A stretch of 64,000 nt of DNA, taken from Enterobacter sp. Cy-643 (lineage in GTDB: Bacteria; Pseudomonadota; Gammaproteobacteria; Enterobacterales; Enterobacteriaceae). The stretch covers positions 558,001 to 622,000 of the forward strand of contig NZ_VWWV01000003.1 in assembly GCF_011752815.1 (NCBI RefSeq). Direction: 5' to 3'. The position numbers were made by a program, and so were the translations under genes. The first letter of the stretch is position 1, and each line of letters opens with the position of its first letter. This document shows positions 25,946-38,544 of the stretch, one piece after another. Below the pieces are notes generated by a model. That model made no database searches. It saw only the letters and a list, made by a program, of their open reading frames with translations, and was not told the DNA's origin.

Positions 25946-28375
25946 ATGTCAGGCTGGCCAAGAATTTACTACAAATTACTGAATTTACCATTAAGCGTTC
26001 TGGTAAAGAGCAAGTCTATCCCGGCGGATCCGCAAACCGAACTCGGTCTGGATCCTTCACGCCCCATTATGTACGTCCTGCCCTACAATTCTAAGGCAGA
26101 CTTACTGACGCTGCGTGCCCAATGTCTGGATCACGACCTGCCCGACCCGCTGGAACCTCTGGAAATTGACGGCGCATTGCTGCCGCGCTACGTGTTTATC
26201 CACGGCGGGCCGCGCGTCTTTACCTATTACACGCCAAAAGAAGAGTCGGTAAAACTGTTCCACGATTATCTGGATTTGCACCGCAGCAATCCCGATCTCG
26301 ATGTACAGATGGTGCCGGTTTCCGTGATGTTTGGCCGCTCGCCAGGGCGCGAAAAAGGGGAAATCAACCCGCCTTTACGTACGCTGAATGGTGTCCAGAA
26401 ATTCTTTGCGGTTTCGTGGCTGGGTCGCGATAGCTTCGTGCGTTTTTCTCCGCCGGTTTCGCTTCGCCGCATGGCAACCGAACACGGTACGGACAAAATT
26501 ATCGCCCAAAAACTGGCTCGTGTGGCGCGCACTCACTTTGCCCGCCAGCGCCTGGCCGCCGTTGGTCCGCGCCTGCCGGTTCGTCAGGATCTCTTCAACA
26601 AGCTACTGGCGTCAAAAGCGATTGCCAGAGCGGTAGAAGATGAAGCCCGCAGCAAGAAAATATCCCACGAGAAGGCGCAGCAAAATGCCGTCGCGCTGAT
26701 GGAAGAGATTGCCGCCAACTTCTCCTACGAAGCCGTCCGTCTGACGGACCGCGTTTTAGGGCTAACCTGGAACCGCCTCTATCAGGGCATTAACGTGCAT
26801 AACGCCGAACGCGTGCGTCAGCTCGCCCATGAGGGGCACGAAATTGTCTATGTGCCCTGCCACCGTAGCCACATGGATTACCTGCTGCTCTCTTACGTGC
26901 TTTATCACCAGGGGCTGGTTCCGCCACACATCGCCGCCGGGATTAACCTGAACTTCTGGCCGGCAGGCCCAATTTTCCGCCGTCTGGGCGCGTTCTTTAT
27001 TCGCCGTACCTTCAAGGGCAACAAGCTTTACTCCACGGTGTTCCGCGAATACCTTGGCGAGCTGTTCAGTCGCGGCTATTCCGTTGAGTACTTTGTCGAG
27101 GGTGGTCGCTCTCGTACCGGCCGCCTGCTGGATCCGAAAACCGGCACGCTGTCGATGACGATTCAGGCAATGCTGCGCGGCGGTACCCGCCCGATTACTC
27201 TGGTGCCGATTTACATCGGCTACGAGCACGTTATGGAAGTGGGAACCTACGCCAAAGAGCTGCGCGGTGCGACCAAAGAAAAAGAGGGCTTCATGCAGAT
27301 GGTTCGCGGCCTGAGTAAGCTGCGCAACCTGGGTCAGGGTTACGTCAACTTCGGCGAACCGCTGCCGCTGATAACCTACCTCAACCAGCACGTGCCTGAA
27401 TGGAAAGAGTCGATCGATCCTATCGAGGCGATTCGCCCAGCCTGGCTGACGCCAACGGTGAATGATATTGCCGCCGACCTGATGGTACGCATCAACAACG
27501 CAGGGGCAGCTAATGCCATGAACCTGTGCTGTACCGCGCTGCTTGCGTCACGCCAGCGTTCGCTGACCCGTGAACAGCTCACCGAACAGCTAGACTGCTA
27601 CCTGAACCTGCTGCGTAACGTGCCGTATTCTCCGGATGCCACCGCACCAACGGTGTCCGCCGCTGCGCTGATCGACCACGCGCTGCAGATGAACAAGTTC
27701 GAGGTCGAGAAAGACACCATCGGTGACATCATCATTCTGCCGCGCGAGCAGGCCGTGTTGATGACCTATTACCGCAACAACATCATGCATATGCTGGTGT
27801 TGCCGTCGCTGATGGCGTCCATCATCACTCAGCATCGCCATATCTCACGCGCGGAGCTGCTGCGTCAGATAGAAGTCATTTATCCGATGCTGAAAGCCGA
27901 GCTGTTCCTGCGTTGGGAAAAAAGCGAGCTGGGCAGAGAAATTGATGCGCTGATCGCCGAGATGGAGCGTCAGGGTCTGGTCATGGTTGTCGGTGACGAA
28001 GTGCAGATCAATCCTAACCGCTCACGGACTTTGCAGCTTCTGGCGGCGGGCGTGCGCGAGACAATCCAGCGGTATGCCATCACCTTCTGGCAGTTGAGCG
28101 CCAACCCGTCGATCAACCGCGGAACGCTGGAACGCGAAAGCCGCACGGTGGCGCAGCGCCTCTCCGTTCTGCACGGCATTAACGCCCCGGAATTCTTTGA
28201 TAAAGCAGTCTTTACCTCGCTGGTCCTTACCCTGCGCGATGAAGGCTATATCAGCGACACCGGTGATGCAGACGCGACCGAGACCATCAAGGTTTACCAG
28301 ATGCTGGCGGATCTTGTGACCTCGGATGTACGTCTGACGATTGAGAGCTCAGCGTCCCAGGACGCGGTTTCTTAA
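25946..28375 (+). CDS. plsB: Glycerol-3-phosphate 1-O-acyltransferase
   Basis: 809 residues (E. coli 807) from [15 protein letters not shown]. The acyltransferase blocks are present: block [13 protein letters not shown] (HX4D catalytic pair), block II around [16 protein letters not shown], block [14 protein letters not shown] and block [15 protein letters not shown]. This inner-membrane enzyme starts phospholipid synthesis from acyl-ACP or acyl-CoA. An in-frame upstream ATG at 25846 in another frame is not its start. Confidence 0.98.
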   Translation: MSGWPRIYYKLLNLPLSVLVKSKSIPADPQTELGLDPSRPIMYVLPYNSKADLLTLRAQCLDHDLPDPLEPLEIDGALLPRYVFIHGGPRVFTYYTPKEESVKLFHDYLDLHRSNPDLDVQMVPVSVMFGRSPGREKGEINPPLRTLNGVQKFFAVSWLGRDSFVRFSPPVSLRRMATEHGTDKIIAQKLARVARTHFARQRLAAVGPRLPVRQDLFNKLLASKAIARAVEDEARSKKISHEKAQQNAVALMEEIAANFSYEAVRLTDRVLGLTWNRLYQGINVHNAERVRQLAHEGHEIVYVPCHRSHMDYLLLSYVLYHQGLVPPHIAAGINLNFWPAGPIFRRLGAFFIRRTFKGNKLYSTVFREYLGELFSRGYSVEYFVEGGRSRTGRLLDPKTGTLSMTIQAMLRGGTRPITLVPIYIGYEHVMEVGTYAKELRGATKEKEGFMQMVRGLSKLRNLGQGYVNFGEPLPLITYLNQHVPEWKESIDPIEAIRPAWLTPTVNDIAADLMVRINNAGAANAMNLCCTALLASRQRSLTREQLTEQLDCYLNLLRNVPYSPDATAPTVSAAALIDHALQMNKFEVEKDTIGDIIILPREQAVLMTYYRNNIMHMLVLPSLMASIITQHRHISRAELLRQIEVIYPMLKAELFLRWEKSELGREIDALIAEMERQGLVMVVGDEVQINPNRSRTLQLLAAGVRETIQRYAITFWQLSANPSINRGTLERESRTVAQRLSVLHGINAPEFFDKAVFTSLVLTLRDEGYISDTGDADATETIKVYQMLADLVTSDVRLTIESSASQDAVS

Positions 28376-28387
28376 TTTTGTAGAAAC

Positions 28388-28417
28388 AAAAAAGGCGGGT
28401 CATTACCCGCCTTTTTT
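28388..28417. terminator. Bidirectional terminator between plsB and ubiA
   Basis: GGCGGGT-CATT-ACCCGCC with six A's before and six T's after, so it serves both convergent genes. Confidence 0.95.
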
Positions 28418-28434
28418 AATGCCTGCAGACTGAC

Positions 28435-29307
28435 TCAGAAATGCAGGTAGCTCAGCGCCAGGCCAAGGAACAGCACCAGCCCGACATAGTTATTGTTCAT
28501 AAACGCTTTAAAGCAGCCTTCACGCTCGCGTTTGGCAATCAGCTTCTGCTGGTGCACAAACAGCCCGCCCGCCAGCAAAATTGACCAGTAAAACGTGCCG
28601 CCCAGCCCATTGAGCCAGCCCACAATACCCATTAACAGCATAGTGGCGATTTGCAGCAGGCCGATGATCAGCTTATCGTTGCGGCCAAACAGAATCGCCG
28701 TGGACTTAATGCCTATCTTCAGGTCGTCGTCACGGTCGACCATCGCATACTGCGTGTCGTACGCCACGGTCCAGCAAATGTTCGCGAGGAACATCAGCCA
28801 GCAGCTTAACGGCACCGACTCACTGGCGGCAGCAAATGCCATCGGGATAGACCAGCCAAAAGCCGCGCCAAGCACCACCTGAGGCAAATGGGTATAGCGC
28901 TTCATAAACGGATACACCCACGCCAGCGCCAGGCCGGCCACGGACAGCAATATCGTCATGGTGTTGAGCGTCAGCACCAGCAGGAAGGCCAGGCCAACCA
29001 GCACCACAAACAGAATTTTCGCTTCTTTCTCAGAAACTGCGCCGCTGGGCAGCGGGCGCTGTGCCGTACGCTTAACGTGGCCGTCAAATTTGCGGTCGGC
29101 ATAATCGTTTACCACGCAGCCCGCCGCACGCATCAGCCAGACGCCGGCGATAAAAACAACCAAATTCAGCAGCGAGGGCAAGCCCGGGGTAGCCACCCAC
29201 AGGGCCCACAGCGTTGGCCATAGCAGCAACAAAGCGCCAATCGGCTTATCGGTACGCATCAACCGGTGATAAGCCAGAAGTTTTCCCTGCTTAAGACTCC
29301 ACTCCAT
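28435..29307 (-). CDS. ubiA: 4-hydroxybenzoate octaprenyltransferase
   Basis: 290 residues with eight or nine membrane helices. The two Asp-rich prenyl-diphosphate/Mg sites are [15 protein letters not shown] and [13 protein letters not shown]. It attaches the octaprenyl chain to 4-hydroxybenzoate in ubiquinone synthesis. Its ATG shares one base with the ubiC stop (TAATG), so translation is coupled to ubiC, which supplies its substrate. Confidence 0.97.
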   Translation of the reverse strand: MEWSLKQGKLLAYHRLMRTDKPIGALLLLWPTLWALWVATPGLPSLLNLVVFIAGVWLMRAAGCVVNDYADRKFDGHVKRTAQRPLPSGAVSEKEAKILFVVLVGLAFLLVLTLNTMTILLSVAGLALAWVYPFMKRYTHLPQVVLGAAFGWSIPMAFAAASESVPLSCWLMFLANICWTVAYDTQYAMVDRDDDLKIGIKSTAILFGRNDKLIIGLLQIATMLLMGIVGWLNGLGGTFYWSILLAGGLFVHQQKLIAKREREGCFKAFMNNNYVGLVLFLGLALSYLHF

Positions 29308-29816
29308 TATTTTTCCTCTTCATACAGCGGAGATGCCGGCAGGAACAGTTCGGTCAGCAACAAAGGCTTACCGGAAAGTCTCAGCCGGGAACGGCGTCCC
29401 CACAGTTCGGCGCTGCGGCCAATCTCAATATAGTCACGCGTCAGGGTCGATGAACTGAAAAGGTAGCGCCCGAGCGGCGTGTCGCCAAGCTTTTGCAACG
29501 CCAGTTCAGGGCCATCAAGCGTGCTTTCAGGCACCACGGTACGCCCCAGCAGCCAGGGTTCATCATCTCCGCAGAGAATAATTTCCCGCAGCCAGTAACG
29601 CTCAGTGGCAGGTAATAAATCGGCTTCGGGCAAATCATGGCCTGCAGTAACAAAACCTTCGCGCACAATGCGGACGGTGACTTTTCGGCAGTGCTGTTCG
29701 AAGCGTTTAGTCATCGAGTCTTCCAGCAACAGCCAGTCGAGATAAGCGGAGCTAAGCCCTTGCGGGACCTCCGTGTAGAAATTCAGGGCGCGCAACGGCG
29801 ACAGCGCGTCGGACAT
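29307..29816 (-). CDS. ubiC: Chorismate lyase
   Basis: 169 residues from [18 protein letters not shown], with GGAG upstream; the longer frame to 29912 lacks family similarity. Conserved parts are [39 protein letters not shown] (with the active-site arginine) and [20 protein letters not shown]. It removes pyruvate from chorismate to give 4-hydroxybenzoate, the first committed ubiquinone step. First gene of ubiC-ubiA. Divergence in the early part from E. coli is noticeable, but motifs are intact. Confidence 0.95.
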   Translation of the reverse strand: MSDALSPLRALNFYTEVPQGLSSAYLDWLLLEDSMTKRFEQHCRKVTVRIVREGFVTAGHDLPEADLLPATERYWLREIILCGDDEPWLLGRTVVPESTLDGPELALQKLGDTPLGRYLFSSSTLTRDYIEIGRSAELWGRRSRLRLSGKPLLLTELFLPASPLYEEEK

Positions 29817-29947
29817 GGGGATGCTCTCCGATACATAACCTGATGGCATTGTAACGCAGAACATCTCTGTGCGGGCAGACAATGGCAACACACTCGGCAA
29901 ATACCGCAACAATTGAGCAACAGCAACTTAAAGCTTTTAGGCTACGG

Positions 29948-29973
29948 AAAAAAAAGGTGCGCCTGAGCGCACC
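29948..29973 (-). terminator. Terminator of malK-lamB-malM
   Basis: GGTGCGC-CTGA-GCGCACC; on the minus strand the stem is followed by eight T's (A run 29948-29955). Confidence 0.92.
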
Positions 29974-30006
29974 AATACTTCAAGCATCAGCAACGTGGGG
30001 AAGTCG

Positions 30007-30963
30007 TTACCCCTTGCCTTTTACACTGCTGATAAAAGTTTTACGGGCGGAGGTGGAACCCAGACGCTCGGCTTCATTCAGCAGTTTCAGGGCCTTGTCG
30101 ATGTCGCCTTTATCCACCGCCTGTTTAATGGCGCGGTTAAAATAGCTTTCCGTATCATTGAGCATTGGTTCACTCTTCGTGGCCGATGCCGGAGCAGGCG
30201 CAGCCGCTGGTGCTGGTGCTGGTGCGGCGACAGGGGCAGAATAAGCCGTCGGCGGCGCTACGTTACCGACCACAACAGGTTTGGTATCTGACCCACCAAA
30301 GATCTTACCGATCATGATGTTGCCACTGTTTTGTTCGGTTTTCAGCTTCACCGTCAGGTTACCTTGCCCACTGTGGCTGGCGATCGGGTCAGCCACATCA
30401 GGAATGGCGTTACTCGCCCCTTCGGCATAGAGTTTCGCCGGGTTAATCATGCGGGTGGTTTCTGTCAGATCGCGTTTCGTGGTGTACACCAGCATATAAA
30501 TCTGTTTCTGCCCCATCATTGGAGTCAGCTTCATAACATTTTCCAGACGGTTACCGGAGGTCATACCCGGTTTCTGGTACTGGAAGTAGCTGCTCGGGAA
30601 GAAAGCAGAAGGCTGCATCTGCCCGTCGAGAATAAGGACATTTGGCGCATACACGCTCAGGTCTTTCACCAGGCTTGTCAGCGTGATTTCCAGTGAGCCC
30701 TGATCCGCTGGCAACACGAAGGCGGCCACACTTCCGGTGAGTTCCCCTACGTTAAGGCTGGCCGAAGAAGCAGTCAGCACCACGTCCTGGCTAACGGGCG
30801 GCATCAGCGGGATCCACGGCAGGCTCTGTAATTTTTCCGCAGGAATAGACGGTGCGGTTGAGATGTTTTGCGGGTTAATCGCCGAATTAGCGGCAAAAGA
30901 GGCCGGCACGGACGATAAGCCCAGAACGGGAAGCAGGCAAAGCGCGAGAAGATGTTTTTTCAT
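30007..30963 (-). CDS. malM: Maltose operon periplasmic protein MalM
   Basis: 318 residues (E. coli 306) with a signal peptide ending near SFA (about 24). The centre contains LPWIPLMPPVSQDVVL and a barrel-like LNVGELTGSVAAFVLP; an Ala/Pro-rich linker (about 235-262, APAPAPAAAPAPA) accounts for the extra length and precedes a C-terminal helical part with NRAIKQAVDKGDIDKALKLLNEAERLGS. Last gene of the malK-lamB-malM unit; exact role unknown. Confidence 0.93.
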   Translation of the reverse strand: MKKHLLALCLLPVLGLSSVPASFAANSAINPQNISTAPSIPAEKLQSLPWIPLMPPVSQDVVLTASSASLNVGELTGSVAAFVLPADQGSLEITLTSLVKDLSVYAPNVLILDGQMQPSAFFPSSYFQYQKPGMTSGNRLENVMKLTPMMGQKQIYMLVYTTKRDLTETTRMINPAKLYAEGASNAIPDVADPIASHSGQGNLTVKLKTEQNSGNIMIGKIFGGSDTKPVVVGNVAPPTAYSAPVAAPAPAPAAAPAPASATKSEPMLNDTESYFNRAIKQAVDKGDIDKALKLLNEAERLGSTSARKTFISSVKGKG

Positions 30964-30982
30964 TGTTTTATCCTCGAAGCGA

Positions 30983-31058
30983 ACCCGTCTCCTTCAGGCA
31001 AAAAAGAGACGGGTCAGGCATGTGAAACTGGCGGGCGCTAAGCACCCGCGCAGCGGGT
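30983..31058 (-). other. Two hairpins in the lamB-malM gap
   Basis: ACCCGTCTC pairs with GAGACGGGT (30983-31014, 14-base loop), and ACCCGC-GCA-GCGGGT (31044-31058) lies five bases after the lamB stop. Neither has a T tract. They could stabilise the upstream lamB message relative to malM. Confidence 0.6.
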
Positions 31059-31062
31059 TAAC

Positions 31063-32415
<1,353 letters not shown>

Positions 32416-32427
32416 TTATGGGAATGC

Positions 32428-33537
32428 TTAAACGCCGGGCTCTTGATGCAACCGACGACATGCGGTGCCATCTTCTCGGAACAGATGGCAGCGCTCTGGC
32501 GGCAGGCCAATAGCGAATGTGGCACCCTCTTTTACCAACACCACGTCGTTCTGGCGGTAAACCAGGTTTTGACGAATGGCGGGGATTTGGATGTGAATCT
32601 GAGTCTCATGTCCCAGCTGCTCAACGACCTGCACTTCCCCTTCAAGGGTGACGTCAGCAATGTCGCTCGGCAGCAGGTGTTCCGGGCGAATGCCAAGTGA
32701 CATATTGGCCCCCACCTGAACGTTGCGGCTTTCCACCGGCAGCCAGACGTGCTGACGGTTTGGCAATTCCACCTGCACCTGGTCAATGGCCGTCGCGGTC
32801 ACTTTTACCGGCAGGAAGTTCATTTTTGGCGACCCGATAAAACCCGCCACAAAGCGGTCTGCCGGGTAGTGATACAGCTCTAGCGGTTTCCCGACCTGCG
32901 CAACGCGGCCGGCATCCAGCACGACGATTTTGTCGGCCAGAGTCATCGCCTCAATCTGGTCATGGGTGACGTAAATCATCGTGCGGCCCAGACGCTTATG
33001 CAGACGAGAAATCTCAATCCGCATCTGTACGCGCAGCGCGGCATCAAGGTTTGAAAGCGGCTCATCCAGCAGGAAGACTCGCGGTTCCGCGACCAGCGTA
33101 CGGCCAATTGCTACGCGCTGGCGTTGCCCACCTGACAGCGCCTTCGGTCGGCGGTCCAGCAGATGCGCGAGCTGCAGCGTTTCAGAAACCTGGTTCACGC
33201 GCTGGTTGATATCGTCTTTTTTTGCCCCGGCAAGCTTCAGGCCAAAGGACATATTTTCCGCGACAGAAAGATGGGGATAGAGGGCGTAAGACTGAAAGAC
33301 CATACCCACGCCACGCTCTGCGGGTGGGATGTCATTCATCCGTTTTTCACCAATCATCAACTCACCGCTGGTGATGGTTTCAAGCCCCGCAATCATTCTC
33401 AGCAGGGTTGACTTACCGCAGCCGGATGGCCCGACAAAAACCACGAATTCTCCTTCATCGATGTCGAGATTGATGTCTTTCGACACCACCACGTCACCCC
33501 AGGCTTTTGTTACGTTCCGTAGCTGCACGCTCGCCAT
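32428..33537 (-). CDS. malK: Maltose/maltodextrin import ATPase MalK
   Basis: 369 residues from [21 protein letters not shown] precedes this ATG. Walker [12 protein letters not shown]-loop [12 protein letters not shown], signature [10 protein letters not shown], Walker [14 protein letters not shown] and H-switch VTHDQ. The C-terminal regulatory domain (from about 236) binds MalT and unphosphorylated EIIA-Glc in E. coli, allowing inducer exclusion. It powers MalFGK2. First gene of malK-lamB-malM. Confidence 0.98.
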   Translation of the reverse strand: MASVQLRNVTKAWGDVVVSKDINLDIDEGEFVVFVGPSGCGKSTLLRMIAGLETITSGELMIGEKRMNDIPPAERGVGMVFQSYALYPHLSVAENMSFGLKLAGAKKDDINQRVNQVSETLQLAHLLDRRPKALSGGQRQRVAIGRTLVAEPRVFLLDEPLSNLDAALRVQMRIEISRLHKRLGRTMIYVTHDQIEAMTLADKIVVLDAGRVAQVGKPLELYHYPADRFVAGFIGSPKMNFLPVKVTATAIDQVQVELPNRQHVWLPVESRNVQVGANMSLGIRPEHLLPSDIADVTLEGEVQVVEQLGHETQIHIQIPAIRQNLVYRQNDVVLVKEGATFAIGLPPERCHLFREDGTACRRLHQEPGV

Positions 33538-35102
<1,565 letters not shown>

Positions 35103-35108
35103 ACCTTG

Positions 35109-35143
35109 CCCCTCACCCCGGCCCTCTCCCCATAGGGGAGAGG
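35109..35143. repeat. Palindromic repeat after malE (left bracket)
   Basis: CCCCTCACCCCGG is followed by the hairpin CCCTCTCCCC-ATA-GGGGAGAGGG. The first 22 bases (35109-35130) are identical to 63079-63100 in the aceA-aceK gap, so this is a dispersed, REP-like intergenic element. Confidence 0.8.
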
Positions 35144-35160
35144 GGGAATTCAGATTGAGT

Positions 35161-35400
35161 CCGGTCCTCTCCCTCAAGGGAAAGGGAATTCGGATTGAGT
35201 CCGGTTCTCTCCCTCAAGGGAAAGGGAATTCGGATTGAGTCCGGTTCTCTCCCTCAAGGGAAAGGGAATTCGGATTGAGTCCGGTTCTCTCCCTCAAGGG
35301 AAAGGGAATTCGGATTGAGTCCGGTCCTCTCCCTCAAGGGAGAGGGAATTCGGATTGAGTCCGGTCCTCTCCCTCAAGGGAGAGGGAATTCGGATTGAAT
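35161..35400. repeat. Six tandem 40-bp repeats between malE and malF
   Basis: Six direct copies with exact 40-bp period start at 35161, 35201, 35241, 35281, 35321 and 35361. Copies 2-4 are identical. Copies 5-6 restore a perfect CCTCTCCCT-CA-AGGGAGAGG hairpin and differ only at the last few bases. A degenerate seventh unit precedes at about 35118-35160, in phase. Each unit contains GGGAATTC, so GAATTC recurs every 40 bp from 35146. No spacer sequence lies between units. Confidence 0.95.
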
Positions 35401-35440
35401 CAACTCCCCCGCTGGAGTGAGAAAACTGGCCCTTTCTGTC

Positions 35441-35476
35441 CCCTCTCCCCCTTGGGGAGAGGGTTAGGGTGAGGGG
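35441..35476. repeat. Palindromic repeat before malF (right bracket, inverted)
   Basis: CCCTCTCCCC-CTT-GGGGAGAGGG followed by TTAGGGTGAGGGG: the same family as the element at 35109-35143 but in the opposite orientation. It ends 27 bp before the malF start. Confidence 0.8.
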
Positions 35477-35503
35477 AAATAACACGCTGTAGAGGAACAC
35501 CCC

Positions 35504-37048
35504 ATGGATGCAGTTAAAAAAAGCCGCTGGTGGCAAAACGAGGGACTGAAATGGTCAGTCATCGGGGCATTGGGCCTGCTGGTTGGCTATCTCGTGGTTT
35601 TAATGTACGCCCAGGGGGAGTACCTGTTCGCCATCATGACGCTGATTTTAAGCTCACTTGGCCTCTATATTTTTGCTAACCGCAGGGCATACGCCTGGCG
35701 CTACGTTTATCCCGGCATGGCCGGTATGGGGCTGTTCGTCCTCTTCCCGCTGATCTGTACCATCGCTATCGCTTTTACCAACTACAGCAGCACCAACCAG
35801 CTGACGTTTGAACGCGCGCAGCAGGTGCTGATGGACCGCCAGTACCAGGCGGGCAAAACGTTCAACTTTGGCCTTTATCCCGACGGCAATGCATGGACGT
35901 TAGCGCTCACCGACGGGGAAAGCGGGAAAAATTATGTCTCTGACAAGTTTTCCTTTGGCGGTGAACAAAAAATCCAGCTGAAAGAAGCAGACGCCCTGCC
36001 CGCGGGCGACCGCGGCAATCTACGAGTCATCACTCAAAACCGCCAGGCGCTGAGCCAGATAACCGCCGTGCTGCCGGATGAGAGCAAGGTCGTTATGAGC
36101 TCGCTGCGCCAGTTCTCCGGTACTCGCCCGCTCTACACCCTGACGGAAAACGGCGAGCTGACCAATAACCAAACCAGCGTGAAATACGCCCCGAACGACC
36201 ATATCGGTTATTACGAGTCGGTGAACGCCGACGGCAGCTGGGCCGGTGAGCAGCTAAGCCCGGGCTATACGGTCACCATCGGCTGGAAAAACTTCCTGCG
36301 CGTTTTTCACGATGACGGGATCCAAAAACCCTTCCTGGCTATCTTCGTCTGGACGGTCATTTTCTCCGTATTAACGGTCGTGCTTACCGTCGCGGTGGGG
36401 ATGGTGCTGGCCTGCGTGGTGCAGTGGGAAGCACTCAAAGGCAAGGCGGCTTATCGCCTGTTGTTAATTCTGCCCTATGCCGTCCCTTCGTTTATTTCAA
36501 TATTGATTTTCAAAGGCTTATTCAACCAAAGCTTCGGCGAAATTAACATGATGCTGAGCGCGCTGTTCGGCATTAAGCCCGCCTGGTTCAGCGACCCTAC
36601 CACGGCTCGCGCAATGATCATCATCGTCAATACCTGGCTGGGTTATCCCTACATGATGATTCTGTGCATGGGGCTGTTGAAAGCCATTCCTGACGATCTG
36701 TATGAAGCGTCGGCCATGGATGGTGCGGGTCCGTTCCAGAACTTCTTTAAAATCACGCTGCCGCTGCTGATTAAGCCGCTCACGCCGCTGATGATTGCCA
36801 GCTTCGCCTTTAACTTTAACAACTTCGTCCTGATTCAGCTGCTGACCAACGGCGGCCCGGACAGACTCGGAACGACCACGCCAGCCGGTTATACCGATCT
36901 GCTGGTGAGCTACACCTACCGCATCGCCTTTGAAGGCGGCGGCGGCCAGGACTTTGGCCTGGCGGCGGCTATCGCAACGCTTATCTTCCTGCTGGTGGGC
37001 GCCCTTGCGATCGTGAATCTGAAAGCCACCCGTATGAAGTTCGATTAA
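35504..37048 (+). CDS. malF: Maltose transport permease MalF
   Basis: 514 residues, eight membrane helices with the large periplasmic P2 domain (about residues 93-275) that contacts MalE, as in E. coli. The cytoplasmic EAA loop [22 protein letters not shown] docks on MalK. With MalG it forms the channel of MalFGK2. Its start lies 401 bp after malE, behind hairpin repeats likely to lower its expression relative to MalE; malG follows 10 bp later. Confidence 0.98.
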   Translation: MDAVKKSRWWQNEGLKWSVIGALGLLVGYLVVLMYAQGEYLFAIMTLILSSLGLYIFANRRAYAWRYVYPGMAGMGLFVLFPLICTIAIAFTNYSSTNQLTFERAQQVLMDRQYQAGKTFNFGLYPDGNAWTLALTDGESGKNYVSDKFSFGGEQKIQLKEADALPAGDRGNLRVITQNRQALSQITAVLPDESKVVMSSLRQFSGTRPLYTLTENGELTNNQTSVKYAPNDHIGYYESVNADGSWAGEQLSPGYTVTIGWKNFLRVFHDDGIQKPFLAIFVWTVIFSVLTVVLTVAVGMVLACVVQWEALKGKAAYRLLLILPYAVPSFISILIFKGLFNQSFGEINMMLSALFGIKPAWFSDPTTARAMIIIVNTWLGYPYMMILCMGLLKAIPDDLYEASAMDGAGPFQNFFKITLPLLIKPLTPLMIASFAFNFNNFVLIQLLTNGGPDRLGTTTPAGYTDLLVSYTYRIAFEGGGGQDFGLAAAIATLIFLLVGALAIVNLKATRMKFD

Positions 37049-37058
37049 GGAGACGACG

Positions 37059-37949
37059 ATGGCCATGGTGCAACCCAAATCTCAAAAGCTGCGTCTGTTT
37101 CTCACGCATTTTCTGCTGCTGCTATTTATCGCGGCAATCATGTTCCCGCTGCTGATGGTCATCGCCATCTCGCTGCGTCCGGGTAACTTTGCCACCGGGA
37201 GCCTGATCCCGGACCAGATTTCATGGGAGCACTGGAAGCTGGCGCTGGGCTTTAGCGTTGAACACGCAGACGATCGCGTCACGCCGCCGCCGTTCCCGGT
37301 CCTGCTCTGGCTGTGGAACTCGATAAAAATTGCCGGGATCACGGCGATAGGTATCGTTACCCTTTCTACAACCTGCGCCTACGCCTTTGCCCGTATGCGC
37401 TTCCCCGGCAAAGCCACGCTGCTGAAAGGGATGCTGATTTTCCAGATGTTCCCGGCGGTGCTGTCTCTGGTGGCGCTGTATGCCCTGTTTGATCGCCTGG
37501 GCCAGTACATTCCGTTTATTGGCCTGAATACGCATGGCGGGGTGATCTTTGCTTATTTAGGCGGAATTGCGCTGCATGTCTGGACGATTAAGGGCTACTT
37601 CGAAACGATTGATGGCTCGCTGGAAGAGGCCGCCGCGCTGGATGGCGCGACGCCGTGGCAGGCATTCCGTCTGGTGCTGCTGCCGCTGTCGGTACCGATT
37701 CTGGCCGTGGTCTTTATTCTGTCGTTTATTGCCGCGATTACCGAGGTGCCGGTGGCTTCGCTGCTGCTGCGCGACGTGGACAGCTACACGTTGGCCGTGG
37801 GGATGCAGCAATACCTTAACCCGCAGAACTACCTGTGGGGCGATTTTGCCGCCGCGGCGGTGCTCTCCGCGATACCGATTACCGTTGTGTTCCTGCTGGC
37901 CCAGCGCTGGCTGGTGAGCGGCCTGACCGCTGGCGGGGTGAAAGGTTAA
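37059..37949 (+). CDS. malG: Maltose transport permease MalG
   Basis: 296 residues, the E. coli length, six membrane helices. The EAA loop [22 protein letters not shown] contacts MalK, and the C-terminus GLTAGGVKG reaches into MalK as in the known structure. Last gene of malE-malF-malG. Confidence 0.98.
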   Translation: MAMVQPKSQKLRLFLTHFLLLLFIAAIMFPLLMVIAISLRPGNFATGSLIPDQISWEHWKLALGFSVEHADDRVTPPPFPVLLWLWNSIKIAGITAIGIVTLSTTCAYAFARMRFPGKATLLKGMLIFQMFPAVLSLVALYALFDRLGQYIPFIGLNTHGGVIFAYLGGIALHVWTIKGYFETIDGSLEEAAALDGATPWQAFRLVLLPLSVPILAVVFILSFIAAITEVPVASLLLRDVDSYTLAVGMQQYLNPQNYLWGDFAAAAVLSAIPITVVFLLAQRWLVSGLTAGGVKG

Positions 37950-38028
37950 CGTTTATCCCTGAAAGTCATTAGCTTCATCTTTATGCCATACCACTGCAAC
38001 CCTCACTTTGACCTTAGCAGTTTATTCC

Positions 38029-38053
38029 GGCGGCCCCAGGGCCGCCCTTTTTT
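38029..38053 (+). terminator. malEFG terminator
   Basis: GGCGGCCC-CA-GGGCCGCC followed by CTTTTTT. The stem overlaps the end of convergent psiE by two bases. The 3' UTR (37950-38053) is about 100 nt; in E. coli this position yields the MalH sRNA, but conservation here was not tested. Confidence 0.92.
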
Positions 38054-38459
38054 ATTCCCGCTTCAGGCGCTGGCTGTTACACAACCAAAGCGTAATCACC
38101 AGCACCAGAATCGCGGCCGAGTAGATCAGCACGTCCAGCGGCGAACTGTGGTCAATGATAATCAGGCGAACAACTGCGGTAATACCGATGTAAATAAAGT
38201 AGCGCAGCGGGAAGTGATAGCCCGACTGAAAATACTTCACAATCAGCGCGATAAACTCAAAATAGAGGAAGTAAACCACCAGCCCCTCGATAAACAGATA
38301 CGAGCTGGCGTCATCTCCCGGCGCAAACAATACGGTCGCCAGGTGAATGGTCTCTTTGCCGAGGAAAATAATCAAAATCAGCCCAAGGGCCAGCAGCCCC
38401 AGATTAAGCACCGTCTGCATGACGGTAGAAATCCAGGAAAAACGCGGTGTCGCAGGCAT
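38052..38459 (-). CDS. psiE: Phosphate-starvation-inducible membrane protein PsiE
   Basis: 135 residues (E. coli 136) with four membrane helices and the conserved [21 protein letters not shown] and ending SQRLKRE. In E. coli it is induced by phosphate starvation under PhoB and repressed by cAMP-CRP; function unknown. Its stop lies inside the malG terminator stem. Confidence 0.95.
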   Translation of the reverse strand: MPATPRFSWISTVMQTVLNLGLLALGLILIIFLGKETIHLATVLFAPGDDASSYLFIEGLVVYFLYFEFIALIVKYFQSGYHFPLRYFIYIGITAVVRLIIIDHSSPLDVLIYSAAILVLVITLWLCNSQRLKRE

Positions 38460-38544
38460 AACGGCCTCTCATTTTTATTGTGGTCTTGAGAGGCTGTTAT
38501 ACGTCTAAAATGTGATCTTGATCTAGTTTATTTACTTACCTTCG

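Noticed and set aside
35161-35400. Possible CRISPR array
   Set aside because: The 40-bp units are directly joined, with no unique spacers, and no cas gene is near.
35294-35536. 80-residue minus-strand frame through the malE-malF repeats
   Set aside because: It is a by-product of the repeat unit, overlaps the malF start and has repetitive low-complexity sequence.
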